From Ignavibacteria bacterium (lineage in GTDB: Bacteria; Bacteroidota; Ignavibacteria; Kapaibacteriales; UBA2268), in assembly GCA_016844745.1 (NCBI GenBank), contig JAERMQ010000008.1, forward strand, positions 1 through 64,000: a stretch of 64,000 nt of DNA, read 5' to 3'. Made by a program: the position numbers and the translations under genes. A model generated the notes under the pieces. The model saw only the letters and a program-made list of their open reading frames with translations. It did no database searches and was not told the origin of the DNA. Of this stretch, positions 18,758 through 28,761 are shown piece by piece (positions within the stretch are counted from its first letter, which is position 1; each line of letters begins with the position of its first letter).

Positions 18758-19879
18758 ATGAAAAAAATTGCAGTATTGGGTTCGGGTATGGTCGGTTCGG
18801 CTATGGCAATGGACTTATCAATAGATTTTCAAGTAACCATTGCAGATATTGATAATCGAAATTTAGGGAAAATACCAACCACATATCCAATCAAAAAAAT
18901 TCAGGCTGATTGTACTAATCCCGGCAAACTGAAAGAAATAATCAGTGATGTCGATTTGGTAATCGGCGCTATGCCCGGATTTCTCGGATATGAATCAGTA
19001 AGAAATGTAATAGCATTAAAAAAGAATATTGTTGATATTTCCTTTTTCCCGGAAGATACATTCGGATTAGATGAAGAAGCTAAGCGAAATGGCGTCATTG
19101 CCATTACCGATTGCGGAGTTGCACCCGGAATGGGGAATATTCTGTTGGGTTATCATAACAAGCGGATGCAAATAGAATCCTTTGAATGTTATGTTGGCGG
19201 GTTGCCGTTCGAGAGGCATTTCCCGTTTGAATATAAAGCGCCCTTTTCACCAATCGATGTTATTGAAGAATATACCCGTGAAGCAAGATTTGTTGTCAAT
19301 GGCAGAATCGTTATCAAGCCTGCACTCACTGACCCTGAACTAATTGAATTTCCCGGAATCGGCACTCTGGAAGCCTTCAATAGCGATGGTTTACGCAGCC
19401 TGATTAAAACAATCAATGCACCGAATATGATTGAAAAAACCTTGCGGTATCCGGGGCATATCCGTCTAATTCAGGCTCTGAAGGCTGCCGGATTCTTCAG
19501 TCAGGAAGCAATTGATATTCAGGGACATAAAATTAAGCCCATAGATTTTACTTCTGCACTTCTTTTCGAACAATGGAAATTACAACCGGATGAAAACGAG
19601 TTCACTGTTATGAAAATCGTAATAAGCGGCACCGAAGCAGGAACCGAAGGAAAGTACATTTATTATTTATTAGATTTTTACGATGAAAAAACCGGAATTT
19701 CATCGATGGCACGAACTACCGGTTATACTGCAACTGCTGTTGCTAATTTAGTGCTGTCCGGCAAATATACCCGGGTTGGTATCAGTCCACCGGATTACAT
19801 CGGTGAAGATGAGTTTTGTTATAATTTCGTATTGAATTATTTGAAGGATAGAGGAGTGGTGTATCGATTGGAGAAATAA
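18758..19879 (+). CDS. Saccharopine-dehydrogenase-family oxidoreductase (lysine 6-dehydrogenase-like)
   Basis: A 373-residue NAD(P) enzyme. The N-terminal Rossmann fold has GSGMVGSAMAMDL (8-20) and the acidic residue after the second strand (IADID). The central and C-terminal parts match the saccharopine dehydrogenase catalytic fold, including DCGVAPGMGN and the GTLEAFNSDGLRSL region. Family members act on lysine, saccharopine or carboxyspermidine; lysine 6-dehydrogenase is the nearest type by length and motifs. It is 25 bases after the PBP1A gene and 5 bases before a propeller gene, so it may be co-transcribed. Confidence 0.8.
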   Translation: MKKIAVLGSGMVGSAMAMDLSIDFQVTIADIDNRNLGKIPTTYPIKKIQADCTNPGKLKEIISDVDLVIGAMPGFLGYESVRNVIALKKNIVDISFFPEDTFGLDEEAKRNGVIAITDCGVAPGMGNILLGYHNKRMQIESFECYVGGLPFERHFPFEYKAPFSPIDVIEEYTREARFVVNGRIVIKPALTDPELIEFPGIGTLEAFNSDGLRSLIKTINAPNMIEKTLRYPGHIRLIQALKAAGFFSQEAIDIQGHKIKPIDFTSALLFEQWKLQPDENEFTVMKIVISGTEAGTEGKYIYYLLDFYDEKTGISSMARTTGYTATAVANLVLSGKYTRVGISPPDYIGEDEFCYNFVLNYLKDRGVVYRLEK

Positions 19880-19884
19880 TTAAA

Positions 19885-21300
19885 ATGAATAAATATTTTC
19901 TTATCATAACGATTTTTATTTTTACTGTCCAGTCAAGTAACCTTAATGCAGGACAGTGGGAAATAGTTGATAGATTTCATATCTATGATTACGGACAAAG
20001 CTATCCGTATCCAATACATTATCCGGCTGTAAAATGCTTAAATGAAAATTACTGTGTAGCAGCAGTTACGTTCGGTTGGAGCGGAACGGCAAATAGAATT
20101 ACAACTAACGGGGGCAATTCATGGTTTTCCACGCTAATTGATACTTCAAAATGGTATTTAGATAGCTCAGGAAAAAGGGTATTTACTAAACATTCCATAC
20201 AAAAAAAAGCAATGGACATCGATTTACCAGATTCAACTCTCTGCATAATAACGGCGGATTCCGGGTATTACTTTCGCTCAACCGATAATTGCAGGACATG
20301 GAAATTAAATCGTATTGATACAAAGGAGACCGGTAATCAGCTCGAGTTTTATAAAATTCAAATGGCAAATAATAAAATTGGCTGCTATGCAAATGTATTC
20401 AATTTGTTTTTAACCGAAGATGGTGGTATATCTTTCCAAAAAGTAAAATTCGATACTTCTCAGTTTACAAAGGATATTTATTTCTGGGATATTGCTATGC
20501 CTGATACAAATACAATAATATGTTCGATATATATTGGTGATGAGTTAAGAATTATCCGAACTGAAGATAGAGGAAAAAATTGGTTAATTAGTAATAAAAA
20601 AGCAAAAATATTTAAAATTTATTTTTTTAATAAATATCATGGTTTAAACTATGGCGGTAGGCAGTTAGAGCAAGGGTCAACATTTTATGCTTCCATTATT
20701 TATGAAACTTACGATGGAGGAATGACTTGGATAAACCGGCTCGATACAATTCCTCAATTTCAATCTTATTTGTACAATATATCCTTTTGCGATTCTTTGA
20801 ATGGAATTGTAAACAGCAGATATGACTGGAATATGTGGAGGACAACCGATGGCGGTAAATCATGGTTTAGAGATACCACATATACTCAAGCAAATGTGAA
20901 ATATAATTTCAATGTTGCAGCAATGCTGACACCGAAGAAAATGCTTGGTTTCAGTTATTTTTACGAGAATATTTACCGGTACGTTGAGACAACAGGGGTA
21001 TATGAATCAGGGCAACCTATTATTACCACAAATACCGACGATTTCGAAGTATTCCCTAATCCTTGTTATATTGGAGCGGATTTGAATCTCAAATTAAATC
21101 ATTCTTATTATGGTAAAATCGACATTTCAATATATAATTCGGTAGGTAAGTTGATTTCTACTCAGAGTCTAATTTTGAATTCGGATGCCAGGCAATTAAA
21201 ATATAATATCACCCGTGATTTAAGTCCGGGTCAATATTTTATCAGGATTTTATCGGAGGATGGCAGGCAGGTTGTTAGACCGGTTGTTTTTTTAAGATAG
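19885..21300 (+). CDS. Secreted Ycf48/BNR-like beta-propeller with sorting domain
   Basis: A 471-residue exported protein (signal ~1-22). BNR/Asp-box-like repeats recur: TNGGNSWF (~73), TDNCRTWK, TEDRGKNWL, YDGGMTWI and TTDGGKSWF (~330), indicating a propeller like Ycf48/sortilin. The last ~80 residues (FEVFPNPCYIGADLNL to RPVVFLR) are a Por-type C-terminal sorting domain. It starts five bases after the dehydrogenase gene. Two similar propeller proteins lie at 26510 and 51709. Ligand unknown. Confidence 0.8.
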   Translation: MNKYFLIITIFIFTVQSSNLNAGQWEIVDRFHIYDYGQSYPYPIHYPAVKCLNENYCVAAVTFGWSGTANRITTNGGNSWFSTLIDTSKWYLDSSGKRVFTKHSIQKKAMDIDLPDSTLCIITADSGYYFRSTDNCRTWKLNRIDTKETGNQLEFYKIQMANNKIGCYANVFNLFLTEDGGISFQKVKFDTSQFTKDIYFWDIAMPDTNTIICSIYIGDELRIIRTEDRGKNWLISNKKAKIFKIYFFNKYHGLNYGGRQLEQGSTFYASIIYETYDGGMTWINRLDTIPQFQSYLYNISFCDSLNGIVNSRYDWNMWRTTDGGKSWFRDTTYTQANVKYNFNVAAMLTPKKMLGFSYFYENIYRYVETTGVYESGQPIITTNTDDFEVFPNPCYIGADLNLKLNHSYYGKIDISIYNSVGKLISTQSLILNSDARQLKYNITRDLSPGQYFIRILSEDGRQVVRPVVFLR

Positions 21301-21448
21301 ATATTAAACTTATCTGGATTCAAAAAATAACATTCTGTAACAGTTAAGAGGATTCATGAATTCGAGAGAGTGTTAATAGTCCGAATGATTGTCATACCGA
21401 ACTCCAAAATAATTAAATTAATAAGAATTAGTAATGACAAAATTAAGA

Positions 21449-21550
21449 GAAACCCCCAAACCCCTTTGAAAAAGGGGGAATTTATTTTTTTCTACTTCTA
21501 TTTTCTATTTCCATGTTCTACTTCTATAACCGGGGGTAAGGGGGTTTCTC
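21449..21550. repeat. C/G-rich inverted repeat next to the lepB stop
   Basis: GAGAAACCCCC at the left pairs with GGGGGTTTCTC at the right (ending 21550, the base before the lepB stop), and ACCCCTTTG...AAAGGGGGAA forms an inner hairpin. The ~60-base middle is pyrimidine-rich. It probably terminates lepB transcription. The rest of 21301-21448 holds no gene I can support. Confidence 0.65.
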
Positions 21551-22468
21551 TTAATTTATAAATGTTCCGAGCCTCGACCAGCGCACGGATTTCAACTTAT
21601 CTACTAACTTGGATAAAGATAAATCGGTATTCCAAGACCAATAAACCACAATTGGAGTACCTACGACATTTTCGAATGGAATAAAACCCCAATAACGGCT
21701 GTCTAAGCTGTGGTCGCGGTTATCGCCCATACCGAAACAATAATTACGCTGCACAGTGTAAGTTGTTGCAGGTTTATCGTCAATCAAAATAACATTCCCG
21801 TCGGAGGAAACATGATGCCCTTCTCGGGTTATAAATATATACCATTCACGGAAATTTTGCTGATTTAAGTGAATAACATCGCCTTTTTTTGGTATTCTGA
21901 GCGGACCGTAGTTTTCTCGTGTGTAGTCTCTTCCGGGTGGAAATGTACCCCATTTATCCGATGGAGTAACCGGCATAGTAGAGTCATATAGAGCGTGTTT
22001 TGGCATGATGAACTCATTACCGTTGACAAATACACGGTTATCCCTGACAAGCAAAGTGTCGCCTGCAGATGCCACGCATCGCTTTAAATAATACTGAAAT
22101 TCTTTTGATTCGACTTCATCACGATTACCAGGAAATATAAAAACAATCACATCACCCTGCTTTGGGTCTTTTATCCCGGGAAAACGAAAAAAGGGAAGCG
22201 GTACATTGAAAAACGGTACAACCTGGGGAGTGGATGGTCCATACACAAATTTATTTACAAACAGGAAATCGCCTGTCATCACGGTTCTCTCCATCGATGG
22301 AGTCGGAACGACAAAAGATGCAATTGCCAATCCGTTAATAATCATTACGACTACTATGGCACCAACTATTGTTTTTAACCATGACCAGAGCTTTTCCCCA
22401 AATGTTTGCGGAGGCGGTTTCGGATGGGCTTTCTTATCCTTATACCATTTTATTAATTTATTTTCCAT
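21551..22468 (-). CDS. lepB: Signal peptidase I
   Basis: A 305-residue membrane serine protease that removes Sec signal peptides. One N-terminal transmembrane helix (~33-52) precedes the catalytic Ser58 (VPTPSME) and Lys129 (YLKRCVASAGDT), and the GMGDNRDHSLDSRYWGF box closes the fold. A periplasmic insertion makes it longer than the minimal enzyme, as usual in this phylum. It lies 211 bases downstream of lepA on the same strand, the classic lepA-lepB order, with a dispersed palindrome between. Confidence 0.96.
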   Translation of the reverse strand: MENKLIKWYKDKKAHPKPPPQTFGEKLWSWLKTIVGAIVVVMIINGLAIASFVVPTPSMERTVMTGDFLFVNKFVYGPSTPQVVPFFNVPLPFFRFPGIKDPKQGDVIVFIFPGNRDEVESKEFQYYLKRCVASAGDTLLVRDNRVFVNGNEFIMPKHALYDSTMPVTPSDKWGTFPPGRDYTRENYGPLRIPKKGDVIHLNQQNFREWYIFITREGHHVSSDGNVILIDDKPATTYTVQRNYCFGMGDNRDHSLDSRYWGFIPFENVVGTPIVVYWSWNTDLSLSKLVDKLKSVRWSRLGTFIN

Positions 22469-22569
22469 TTTTCACTTTAAAATATATTTATAATTTTCAA
22501 TTTTCTATTCGTTATTCATTCTATTTTCAATCTTTCTTTCGAATCTTTTGAAAAATAATGAATCCTACA

Positions 22570-22645
22570 AGAATGTCATTCTGAACTTGTTTCAGAATCC
22601 ATAACCCGCTTGAGAACTGGATTCTGAAACAAGTTCAGAATGACA
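22570..22645. repeat. Dispersed palindrome, GTCATTCTG family, copy 3 (variant)
   Basis: AGAATGTCATTCTGAACTTG pairs with CAAGTTCAGAATGACA; the inner arm reads TTTCAGAATCC/GGATTCTGAAA in place of the GAAGTGAAGAATCC version of copies 1 and 2. Located between lepA and lepB. Confidence 0.8.
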
Positions 22646-22679
22646 ATTTTAAAGGACTCAATTTTTAACTCATAATTTT

Positions 22680-24485
22680 TTAATCTTCTATCTTCAACAC
22701 AGCAAGGAAAGCTTCCTGAGGGATTTCAACATTCCCTATTTGTTTCATACGCTTCTTTCCTTCTTTTTGTTTCTCTAATAATTTCCGCTTTCTTGAAATA
22801 TCGCCGCCATAGCACTTAGCAATGACGTTTTTGCGAATTGCCTGAACATTTGTTCGAGCGATAACCTTAGAGCCTATTGCTGCCTGTATTGCAACTTCAA
22901 ACATTTGACGTGGAATAAGTTCTTTTAGTTTGGAGCATAAGCGCTGACCCCAATGAAACGATTTGACACGGTGAACAATTGAGGACAAAGCATCTACCGG
23001 TTCGCCGTTCAGCATAATATCCAGCTTGACTAAATCTTCTGCACGATATTCGATAAATTCATAATCTAAGGAAGCATAGCCGCGAGATACGGATTTCAGT
23101 TTATCATAAAAATCGAAAATCACTTCGGAGAGTGGCAATTCAAATTGCAAATCAACCCGCTCCGGCGAGAGATAAGTCTGGTTCTTAAGAGTCCCACGCC
23201 TATCCAGGCAAAGCTTCATTATGTTACCGATATATTCCGAAGGTGTTATAATCTGAGCCATAATAAAAGGTTCCTCGATATCTACTATTTTTACAGTTGG
23301 TGGCAGTTGTGCCGGATTTTCGATAAATATATCATCCCCGTTCGTCATTACGACATGATAACGAACGTTGGGTACAGTATTTACAATTGTTTCATTGAAT
23401 TCCCGCTGAAGCCGCTCCCGCACTATTTCCATGTGAAGCAATCCCAAAAATCCGCAGCGAAATCCGAAACCAAGGGCATTTGAGGATTCAGGCTCGTAGG
23501 TGATTGATGAATCGTTCAAACCGAGCTTGGCAAGTGATTCGCGGAGTGATTCGAAATCCTCGGCATTCGAAGGATAAATACCGCTGAATACCATTGGTTT
23601 TACTATTTTAAAACCATCAATCATAAATTCGCAGGGGTTTGCCGCATGAGTTAATGTATCCCCGACTTTTGAATCCTGTAAATTGCGAATATTTGCAGTA
23701 ATATATCCTACATTACCGGCAGTAAGCTCCTTAGTCCGGTGGCGCTTCATATACATAACGCCAACTTCTTCGATATCGTAGAACTTCTGCGTTGCCATAA
23801 AAACAACTTTATCGCCTTCTCTAACTGTGCCGTCAAAGACTCTTAAATTCACAACAACTCCCCGGTAGGAATCGAATATAGAGTCATATATCAAAGCACG
23901 AAGAGGGGCATTGGGGTCACCGATGGGGGGTGGAACACGTTCGACAATAGCTTCTAATATTTCATCTATACCTATTCCCTGTTTTGCTGAAGTATAAAGA
24001 ATTTCATCTTCTTTGCAGCCAATCAAATCAATAATTTGCTTCTTCACCCCTTCCAGGGTTGTTTGTGCAGCAGGTAAATCTATTTTATTAATTACCGGAA
24101 TTATTTCCAGGTTTGCATCCAAAGCTAAATAAAGGTTGCTTATAGTCTGGGCCTCAACACCCTGGGTAGCGTCGATAATCAGGAGAGCACCTTCGCAAGC
24201 AGCAAGTGAACGCGATACTTCATAAGTAAAATCAACATGTCCGGGCGTATCTATTAAATTCAAAACGTATTGCACGCCGGCTTTGGATGTATAATCCATT
24301 TGAATAGCATGAAGTTTGATAGTAATACCACGTTCCTGCTCCAAAGGATTATCATCTAAAATTTGATTCATTACCATTTCGCGTTCTGTTACCCTGCCTG
24401 TTTTCTCAAGCAGGCGGTCTGCCAGAGTAGATTTCCCGTGGTCTATGTGTGCTATTATACAGAAATTTCTGAAATTTTCCATCAA
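22680..24485 (-). CDS. lepA: Elongation factor 4 (LepA)
   Basis: A 601-residue translational GTPase that acts on the ribosome, proposed to back-translocate or to aid initiation and assembly. G1 [10 protein letters not shown] (~13-22), G3 DTPGH, and G4 NKID are present, followed by EF-G-like domains II, III and V and the LepA-specific C-terminal domain, where [15 protein letters not shown] and [18 protein letters not shown] are diagnostic. Length is normal. First gene of the lepA-lepB pair. Confidence 0.98.
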   Translation of the reverse strand: MMENFRNFCIIAHIDHGKSTLADRLLEKTGRVTEREMVMNQILDDNPLEQERGITIKLHAIQMDYTSKAGVQYVLNLIDTPGHVDFTYEVSRSLAACEGALLIIDATQGVEAQTISNLYLALDANLEIIPVINKIDLPAAQTTLEGVKKQIIDLIGCKEDEILYTSAKQGIGIDEILEAIVERVPPPIGDPNAPLRALIYDSIFDSYRGVVVNLRVFDGTVREGDKVVFMATQKFYDIEEVGVMYMKRHRTKELTAGNVGYITANIRNLQDSKVGDTLTHAANPCEFMIDGFKIVKPMVFSGIYPSNAEDFESLRESLAKLGLNDSSITYEPESSNALGFGFRCGFLGLLHMEIVRERLQREFNETIVNTVPNVRYHVVMTNGDDIFIENPAQLPPTVKIVDIEEPFIMAQIITPSEYIGNIMKLCLDRRGTLKNQTYLSPERVDLQFELPLSEVIFDFYDKLKSVSRGYASLDYEFIEYRAEDLVKLDIMLNGEPVDALSSIVHRVKSFHWGQRLCSKLKELIPRQMFEVAIQAAIGSKVIARTNVQAIRKNVIAKCYGGDISRKRKLLEKQKEGKKRMKQIGNVEIPQEAFLAVLKIED

Positions 24486-24610
24486 GTCTTATATCAATTT
24501 AACGAACTACAAATTTACGAAAGGTTTACGGTATTACCAAGTTCTTTTTATTTTAAGGTTATAATTAATGCCTGAAGTTTAAAAATATTAATTTTTCCTT
24601 TTCATACGAA

Positions 24611-24732
24611 ACTAATGTCAAGTTAAGCATAGATTGAGGTGTCAGACAAGAATGTCAGACATATAAATTTAATTAAATAAAGGTAGAATAGACATTCTTG
24701 TCTGTTCAAAGTACAATTGACATGACATTAGT
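24611..24732. mobile_element. MITE-like inverted-repeat element A
   Basis: A 122-bp non-coding unit. Ends match as inverted repeats: ACTAATGTCA at the left and TGACATGACATTAGT at the right. Inside, CAGACAAGAATGTC pairs with GACATTCTTGTCTG. The outer ends resemble those of the element at 38969-39083 (GTCATGTCA core). No transposase is present. It lies in the 459-base gap between lepA and the TPR gene, which otherwise holds only AT-rich promoter-like sequence. Confidence 0.6.
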
Positions 24733-24944
24733 GTTTGAAGTAAACATGTTTTAGAACTTAAGATAATTTCAAAAACATTATGATACATAAAAAAAATAAT
24801 TTCAATTGTAAGAGTAAGATGATGACATTTCTTACTTTAAGAATGATTAATTTCATATAACTTTTTTATATTAAGAAATTTCTTATTAATTTGTAGTTTT
24901 TTGGTATTGAATTCCGGTAATAAAGGATAATTGAACGTAATAAA

Positions 24945-26435
24945 ATGATATTAAAAGAACATTTAGTTGGACTGAAAGCGCTGTTTTCCACAGTAGAACC
25001 TTCCATTAATATACTGGAAGTAAATAGTAATGCATATTTGGATGATATAATTAAGGCTTTGAAAATCGAATCCGAAGTTAATCCACTGGATATTTCTGAT
25101 AATACCCAGGGTGGAAATATCTACTGGTTTAAAAAAGAAGCCGAAACAAAAAATAATCTGATTGTCTATGGCTGGAATAAAGTATTCCCCGACGATTATG
25201 CCCGATATAAAGTCTGGGCGCTCAATTTCAATAAATTAACTGAAGAATTCGTAAAGCTCGATAGAAAAATCGTTTTTTGTTTGTCTTCTTTTATCGTGGA
25301 TTTAATAAGAAAATTCTCAGAAGATTTTGTTAAAGTAATAAATAAGGAATATAATTTCAAGGATATCCCATCAAACTATAAGGACATGGATGAAAACGAT
25401 ATCATGCCTTATATGCCATCCCTAATTTCAAAAGATGATGCTAATATGAATATTTTGCTTTTGAAAGAAAGCATAGAAAAAGATGAGTTTGCAGGGCTAA
25501 CGCCCCAAGAGAAAGAAAAAATTTATTTCGATTTGAATGAGAACTATAAAGCTATTAATGATTATGAAAAATCAAACGAATTTTTGGGTATTCTATTGGA
25601 AAGTATGAGAAAACGACTTCCGGGTACTCACATGGACTATTACCAGGTTTTTTATTATTTATCTATTAATCACCTGAATCTCAGAAACTTTAATGATGCT
25701 TTGATGTGGGCTAACAAAGGCAGCGTCGTTCTGAAGAGCAATAGAGACAGAGCTGAAGACCTTACCAATGTTCAAAATTCAAAATATATCGGGTATATCT
25801 ATTTGCAGGAAGGAGATTTCGGACGAGCTTTGCAGAATACCAACAGGGCTCTTTCCCTGGCAAAGCAATTACTACCCGAATTCCATCCGGATGTTGCTGC
25901 GTTAAACGAACAATTATCAAAAATATTTAAAAATATCGGCGACTTGAAACGCGCCCTGGCTCATGGCTTGGAAGCTCTCCGTATAAATAAAAACGCCATG
26001 GTTCAGAACCCATTGGATGTAGCCCAGAATTGCCAGTTAATTTCTATTATTTATTTCGATTTCGGCTTTTTATCCAAGGCTTTGGAATTTGCAAAGTTAG
26101 CGTTTACTATTCGACAGAAATCCTTAGACCTGTTCCATCCTTCAATGGCGACTGCATATAATAATGTTGCCAATATATACCGCGAATCCGGAGATTTAAA
26201 GCAAGCGCTTCTTTCCTCCAAGAAATCTCTCGAAATTCTCGAGAATGTTCTACCTGAAGATAATAATTATATTGCTATGGCAAATAATCACATTGCTTAT
26301 ATCTATTTTGCCCTCAATATAAAACACTCGGCTTTATTCCATATTAAGAAAGCTATTGAGATTTGGAAAAAAATGTATCCGGGCGGTCATGTTGATATCG
26401 ATTATGCTACCAAGTTAATGAAGTTGGTAATTTAA
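24945..26435 (+). CDS. TPR protein with unrecognised N-terminal domain
   Basis: A 496-residue protein, probably cytoplasmic (no signal peptide). Residues ~190-490 are kinesin-light-chain-like TPR_12 repeats (AYNNVANIYRESGDLKQAL, YIYLQEGDFGRALQNTNRAL). The first ~140 residues have an alpha/beta character and include VWALNFNKLTEEF...KIVFCLSSFIVDLIRK, which recalls the segment found before the NTPase in some STAND/NLR-like TPR proteins; here no P-loop domain follows. That similarity is my inference and weak. It is followed after 74 bases by a secreted BNR gene on the same strand. Confidence 0.7.
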   Translation: MILKEHLVGLKALFSTVEPSINILEVNSNAYLDDIIKALKIESEVNPLDISDNTQGGNIYWFKKEAETKNNLIVYGWNKVFPDDYARYKVWALNFNKLTEEFVKLDRKIVFCLSSFIVDLIRKFSEDFVKVINKEYNFKDIPSNYKDMDENDIMPYMPSLISKDDANMNILLLKESIEKDEFAGLTPQEKEKIYFDLNENYKAINDYEKSNEFLGILLESMRKRLPGTHMDYYQVFYYLSINHLNLRNFNDALMWANKGSVVLKSNRDRAEDLTNVQNSKYIGYIYLQEGDFGRALQNTNRALSLAKQLLPEFHPDVAALNEQLSKIFKNIGDLKRALAHGLEALRINKNAMVQNPLDVAQNCQLISIIYFDFGFLSKALEFAKLAFTIRQKSLDLFHPSMATAYNNVANIYRESGDLKQALLSSKKSLEILENVLPEDNNYIAMANNHIAYIYFALNIKHSALFHIKKAIEIWKKMYPGGHVDIDYATKLMKLVI

Positions 26436-26509
26436 TTTTTTATTTTCATAACAAGCTACTTATCCCAATGGTAGAATTTCTAAAACAAAGAAACTTAAGG
26501 AATTAACAA

Positions 26510-28585
26510 ATGGCAAAGACGGGATTATCCATTCTGGTTTTTTGTTTATTTATAACGTACTCATACTCTCAGGATTTGAGTTTCACACATATCGGACCAG
26601 CCACCCCTTCAATAGATTTAATTTCTTCAACCGGCAACTTTGTAATTGCCGGTGGATTGGGTGGGGCATATATTTCCACCAATAACGGTGAAACATGGCT
26701 CAAGACTTTAAATTTAAATAAAAATATAATGGGATTTGCCTTCGATGGTAAAAAAGTATTAGCAGCAACAAATGATTTCGACGGTTTATTCATTAGTTCG
26801 GATAGTGGCAAAATCTGGCTTCAGTTAGGTCTTGCAAATAATGTTTGTAAAGTAACTTCTTTTGCACAAATCGATTCTTTTGCATTTCTAAGCTGCAATT
26901 CGAGTAAGACCATTTCCCGGAGAAACATAAGGAGTAGTTTAAATTGGGAACAAATACCTTATGTAACTTCTCCAATACTTGCCCTTGCTTCAATGAATAA
27001 AATCTTATACGCCGGTACTACTTTCAATGGAATTTTATCAAGCTCTGATTTAGGTCAATCCTGGGAGAATACAAAGATTACAAACAGGAAAATAACCAAA
27101 ATTATTACTTATGATTCAACCGCTATCTTTGCATTTTCCGATACAACGGGAGTTTTCAGAAGTTCGGATGGAGGCTCGACCTGGGAGCATTTGCCATGCA
27201 ATAACACTTCTGTCAATAATATTTCAAAATCTGACGGAATAATATATTCTGCCTTTGACTCAAGCGGTGTGTTTAAAAGCGCCGGTAACGGCGCCTCATG
27301 GACTCAAACTAATTTAAACAACCGAAAAATAACATCATTACATGCATCCGGAAATACAATTTTTGCAGGAAGTGAATCTTCCGGTATTTTTAAAAGCACT
27401 GATGGAGGAACTTCCTGGATAGAAAAGCCGCTCTATTTGGGGATTAGTGCATTGGAAAATTCGGGGGATTTAATAATTTCCGGTTCAAAAAATTATGGAA
27501 TGTACAAATCTACCGATTTCGGGAAAACATGGGTTACACCCTCAATTCCGAAAATTGATTTACTTTCAATTAAATCCTATGAAACAAATCTTTTTTGTAT
27601 TGGCTATAATCCTGCCGATTACAGTTTATCCGGATTGTACCGCAGCGCTGATAGCGGCTCTTCCTGGAAAAATATTTATAAAATTGATGGCGTTCGGGAT
27701 TTAATAATTCACAAAAACAGCGTTTTCTTTATGTATGCCGACGATAATGCTCCCGATTTATCCGGTTTATTCAGAAGCACAGATAATGGAGCTACATGGG
27801 CATCCAAATTCAAATTTTCCAGCGATTGTTTATTGGCTCAGAATAAGAATGAGATTTTTGCATTTACTTACGATTGGGCTAATCCGAATTACCCTTCCAA
27901 ATTAAAGCACAGCTTGGACAACGGCGAATCATGGACTGATGCCGACCTAAAGAAAAAATACCTCGATTATCTGGCATGTAATTACGATTATGTTTTCGCA
28001 ATAAGCTCAGACACACTTATCCGAAGTACTGATAAAGGCAATACGTGGCAGGTTACTTCATTTACCGGTAAAAAAGCAAGCTCTATCACCGTTATTGGAA
28101 ATAATATTTATATCGGAACGACATTTAACGGAATTTTCAGAAGCACCGACAACGGAGCAAAATGGAGAAATCTTGGTTTATTTAATGCTTATATTACTAC
28201 AATAAATCTTGCCGAAGGGAAAATAATAGCAGGTACTGCAAACGACGGTATATATTACGCATCAGACCCCACGATATCGGAAGTGAAACCGGAATGGCAT
28301 CAATATCCGGTTCCCGAAAGTAATTTTAAAATTGAATTACTCCCAAATCCTGTGGTTGATAATCTCACTATTCGTTATTTCGCCGAAAATGAAACACCTG
28401 TTTCAATTACGATAACCGATATGCTTGGCTCTCAAATCTTTGCAAAGAGCGATATATACTCGCACGCGGGATTTAATGATTTCAATATTAAACTGAATGG
28501 AATTAATTTTCCATCCGGAATTTATTTCTGTATTTTGCGGTTAAACGGTTCGGCAGCTTATAACAAGTTTATACTTACAAATTAA
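26510..28585 (+). CDS. Secreted BNR-repeat propeller with sorting domain
   Basis: A 691-residue exported protein (signal ~1-20, ending YSYSQ). More than eight Asp-box/BNR units can be seen, such as TNNGETWL, SDSGKIWL, SDGGSTWE, TDGGTSWI, TDFGKTWV, TDNGATWA, TDKGNTWQ and TDNGAKWR, implying two seven-bladed propellers as in sortilin-like proteins. The final ~80 residues (KIELLPNPVVDNLTI to NKFILTN) are a Por C-terminal domain. It follows the TPR gene at 24945 by 74 bases. Substrate or partner unknown. Confidence 0.85.
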   Translation: MAKTGLSILVFCLFITYSYSQDLSFTHIGPATPSIDLISSTGNFVIAGGLGGAYISTNNGETWLKTLNLNKNIMGFAFDGKKVLAATNDFDGLFISSDSGKIWLQLGLANNVCKVTSFAQIDSFAFLSCNSSKTISRRNIRSSLNWEQIPYVTSPILALASMNKILYAGTTFNGILSSSDLGQSWENTKITNRKITKIITYDSTAIFAFSDTTGVFRSSDGGSTWEHLPCNNTSVNNISKSDGIIYSAFDSSGVFKSAGNGASWTQTNLNNRKITSLHASGNTIFAGSESSGIFKSTDGGTSWIEKPLYLGISALENSGDLIISGSKNYGMYKSTDFGKTWVTPSIPKIDLLSIKSYETNLFCIGYNPADYSLSGLYRSADSGSSWKNIYKIDGVRDLIIHKNSVFFMYADDNAPDLSGLFRSTDNGATWASKFKFSSDCLLAQNKNEIFAFTYDWANPNYPSKLKHSLDNGESWTDADLKKKYLDYLACNYDYVFAISSDTLIRSTDKGNTWQVTSFTGKKASSITVIGNNIYIGTTFNGIFRSTDNGAKWRNLGLFNAYITTINLAEGKIIAGTANDGIYYASDPTISEVKPEWHQYPVPESNFKIELLPNPVVDNLTIRYFAENETPVSITITDMLGSQIFAKSDIYSHAGFNDFNIKLNGINFPSGIYFCILRLNGSAAYNKFILTN

Positions 28586-28617
28586 ACTAAAATTTGTCAT
28601 TCATTTATTCCAGCCAT

Positions 28618-28760
28618 ACCATCGACTTCGTCGATAGCATGGCATAATTCCCATGCTATCGCTTTCAGCGATAGTATGGGTGAAAAGACTGGCTGAATTA
28701 AGATTTATAGGATTATAGGATTTTCCATTAACAAGTAACAAGTAACAAGTATTAAAAGGT
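28618..28760. repeat. Nested palindromes and short tandem repeats
   Basis: ATCGACTTCGTCGAT and CTATCGCTTTCAGCGATAG are small hairpins; they sit inside a larger pairing of CGATAGCATGG with CCATGCTATCG (28632-28662), so a cruciform is possible. GGATTATA and ACAAGTA short tandem repeats follow (28710-28752). Confidence 0.7.
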
Positions 28761-28761
28761 T

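Noticed and set aside
21370-21561. Small open frame upstream of the lepB end
   Set aside because: It runs through the C/G-rich inverted repeat and a pyrimidine tract, with no ribosome-binding site or family.
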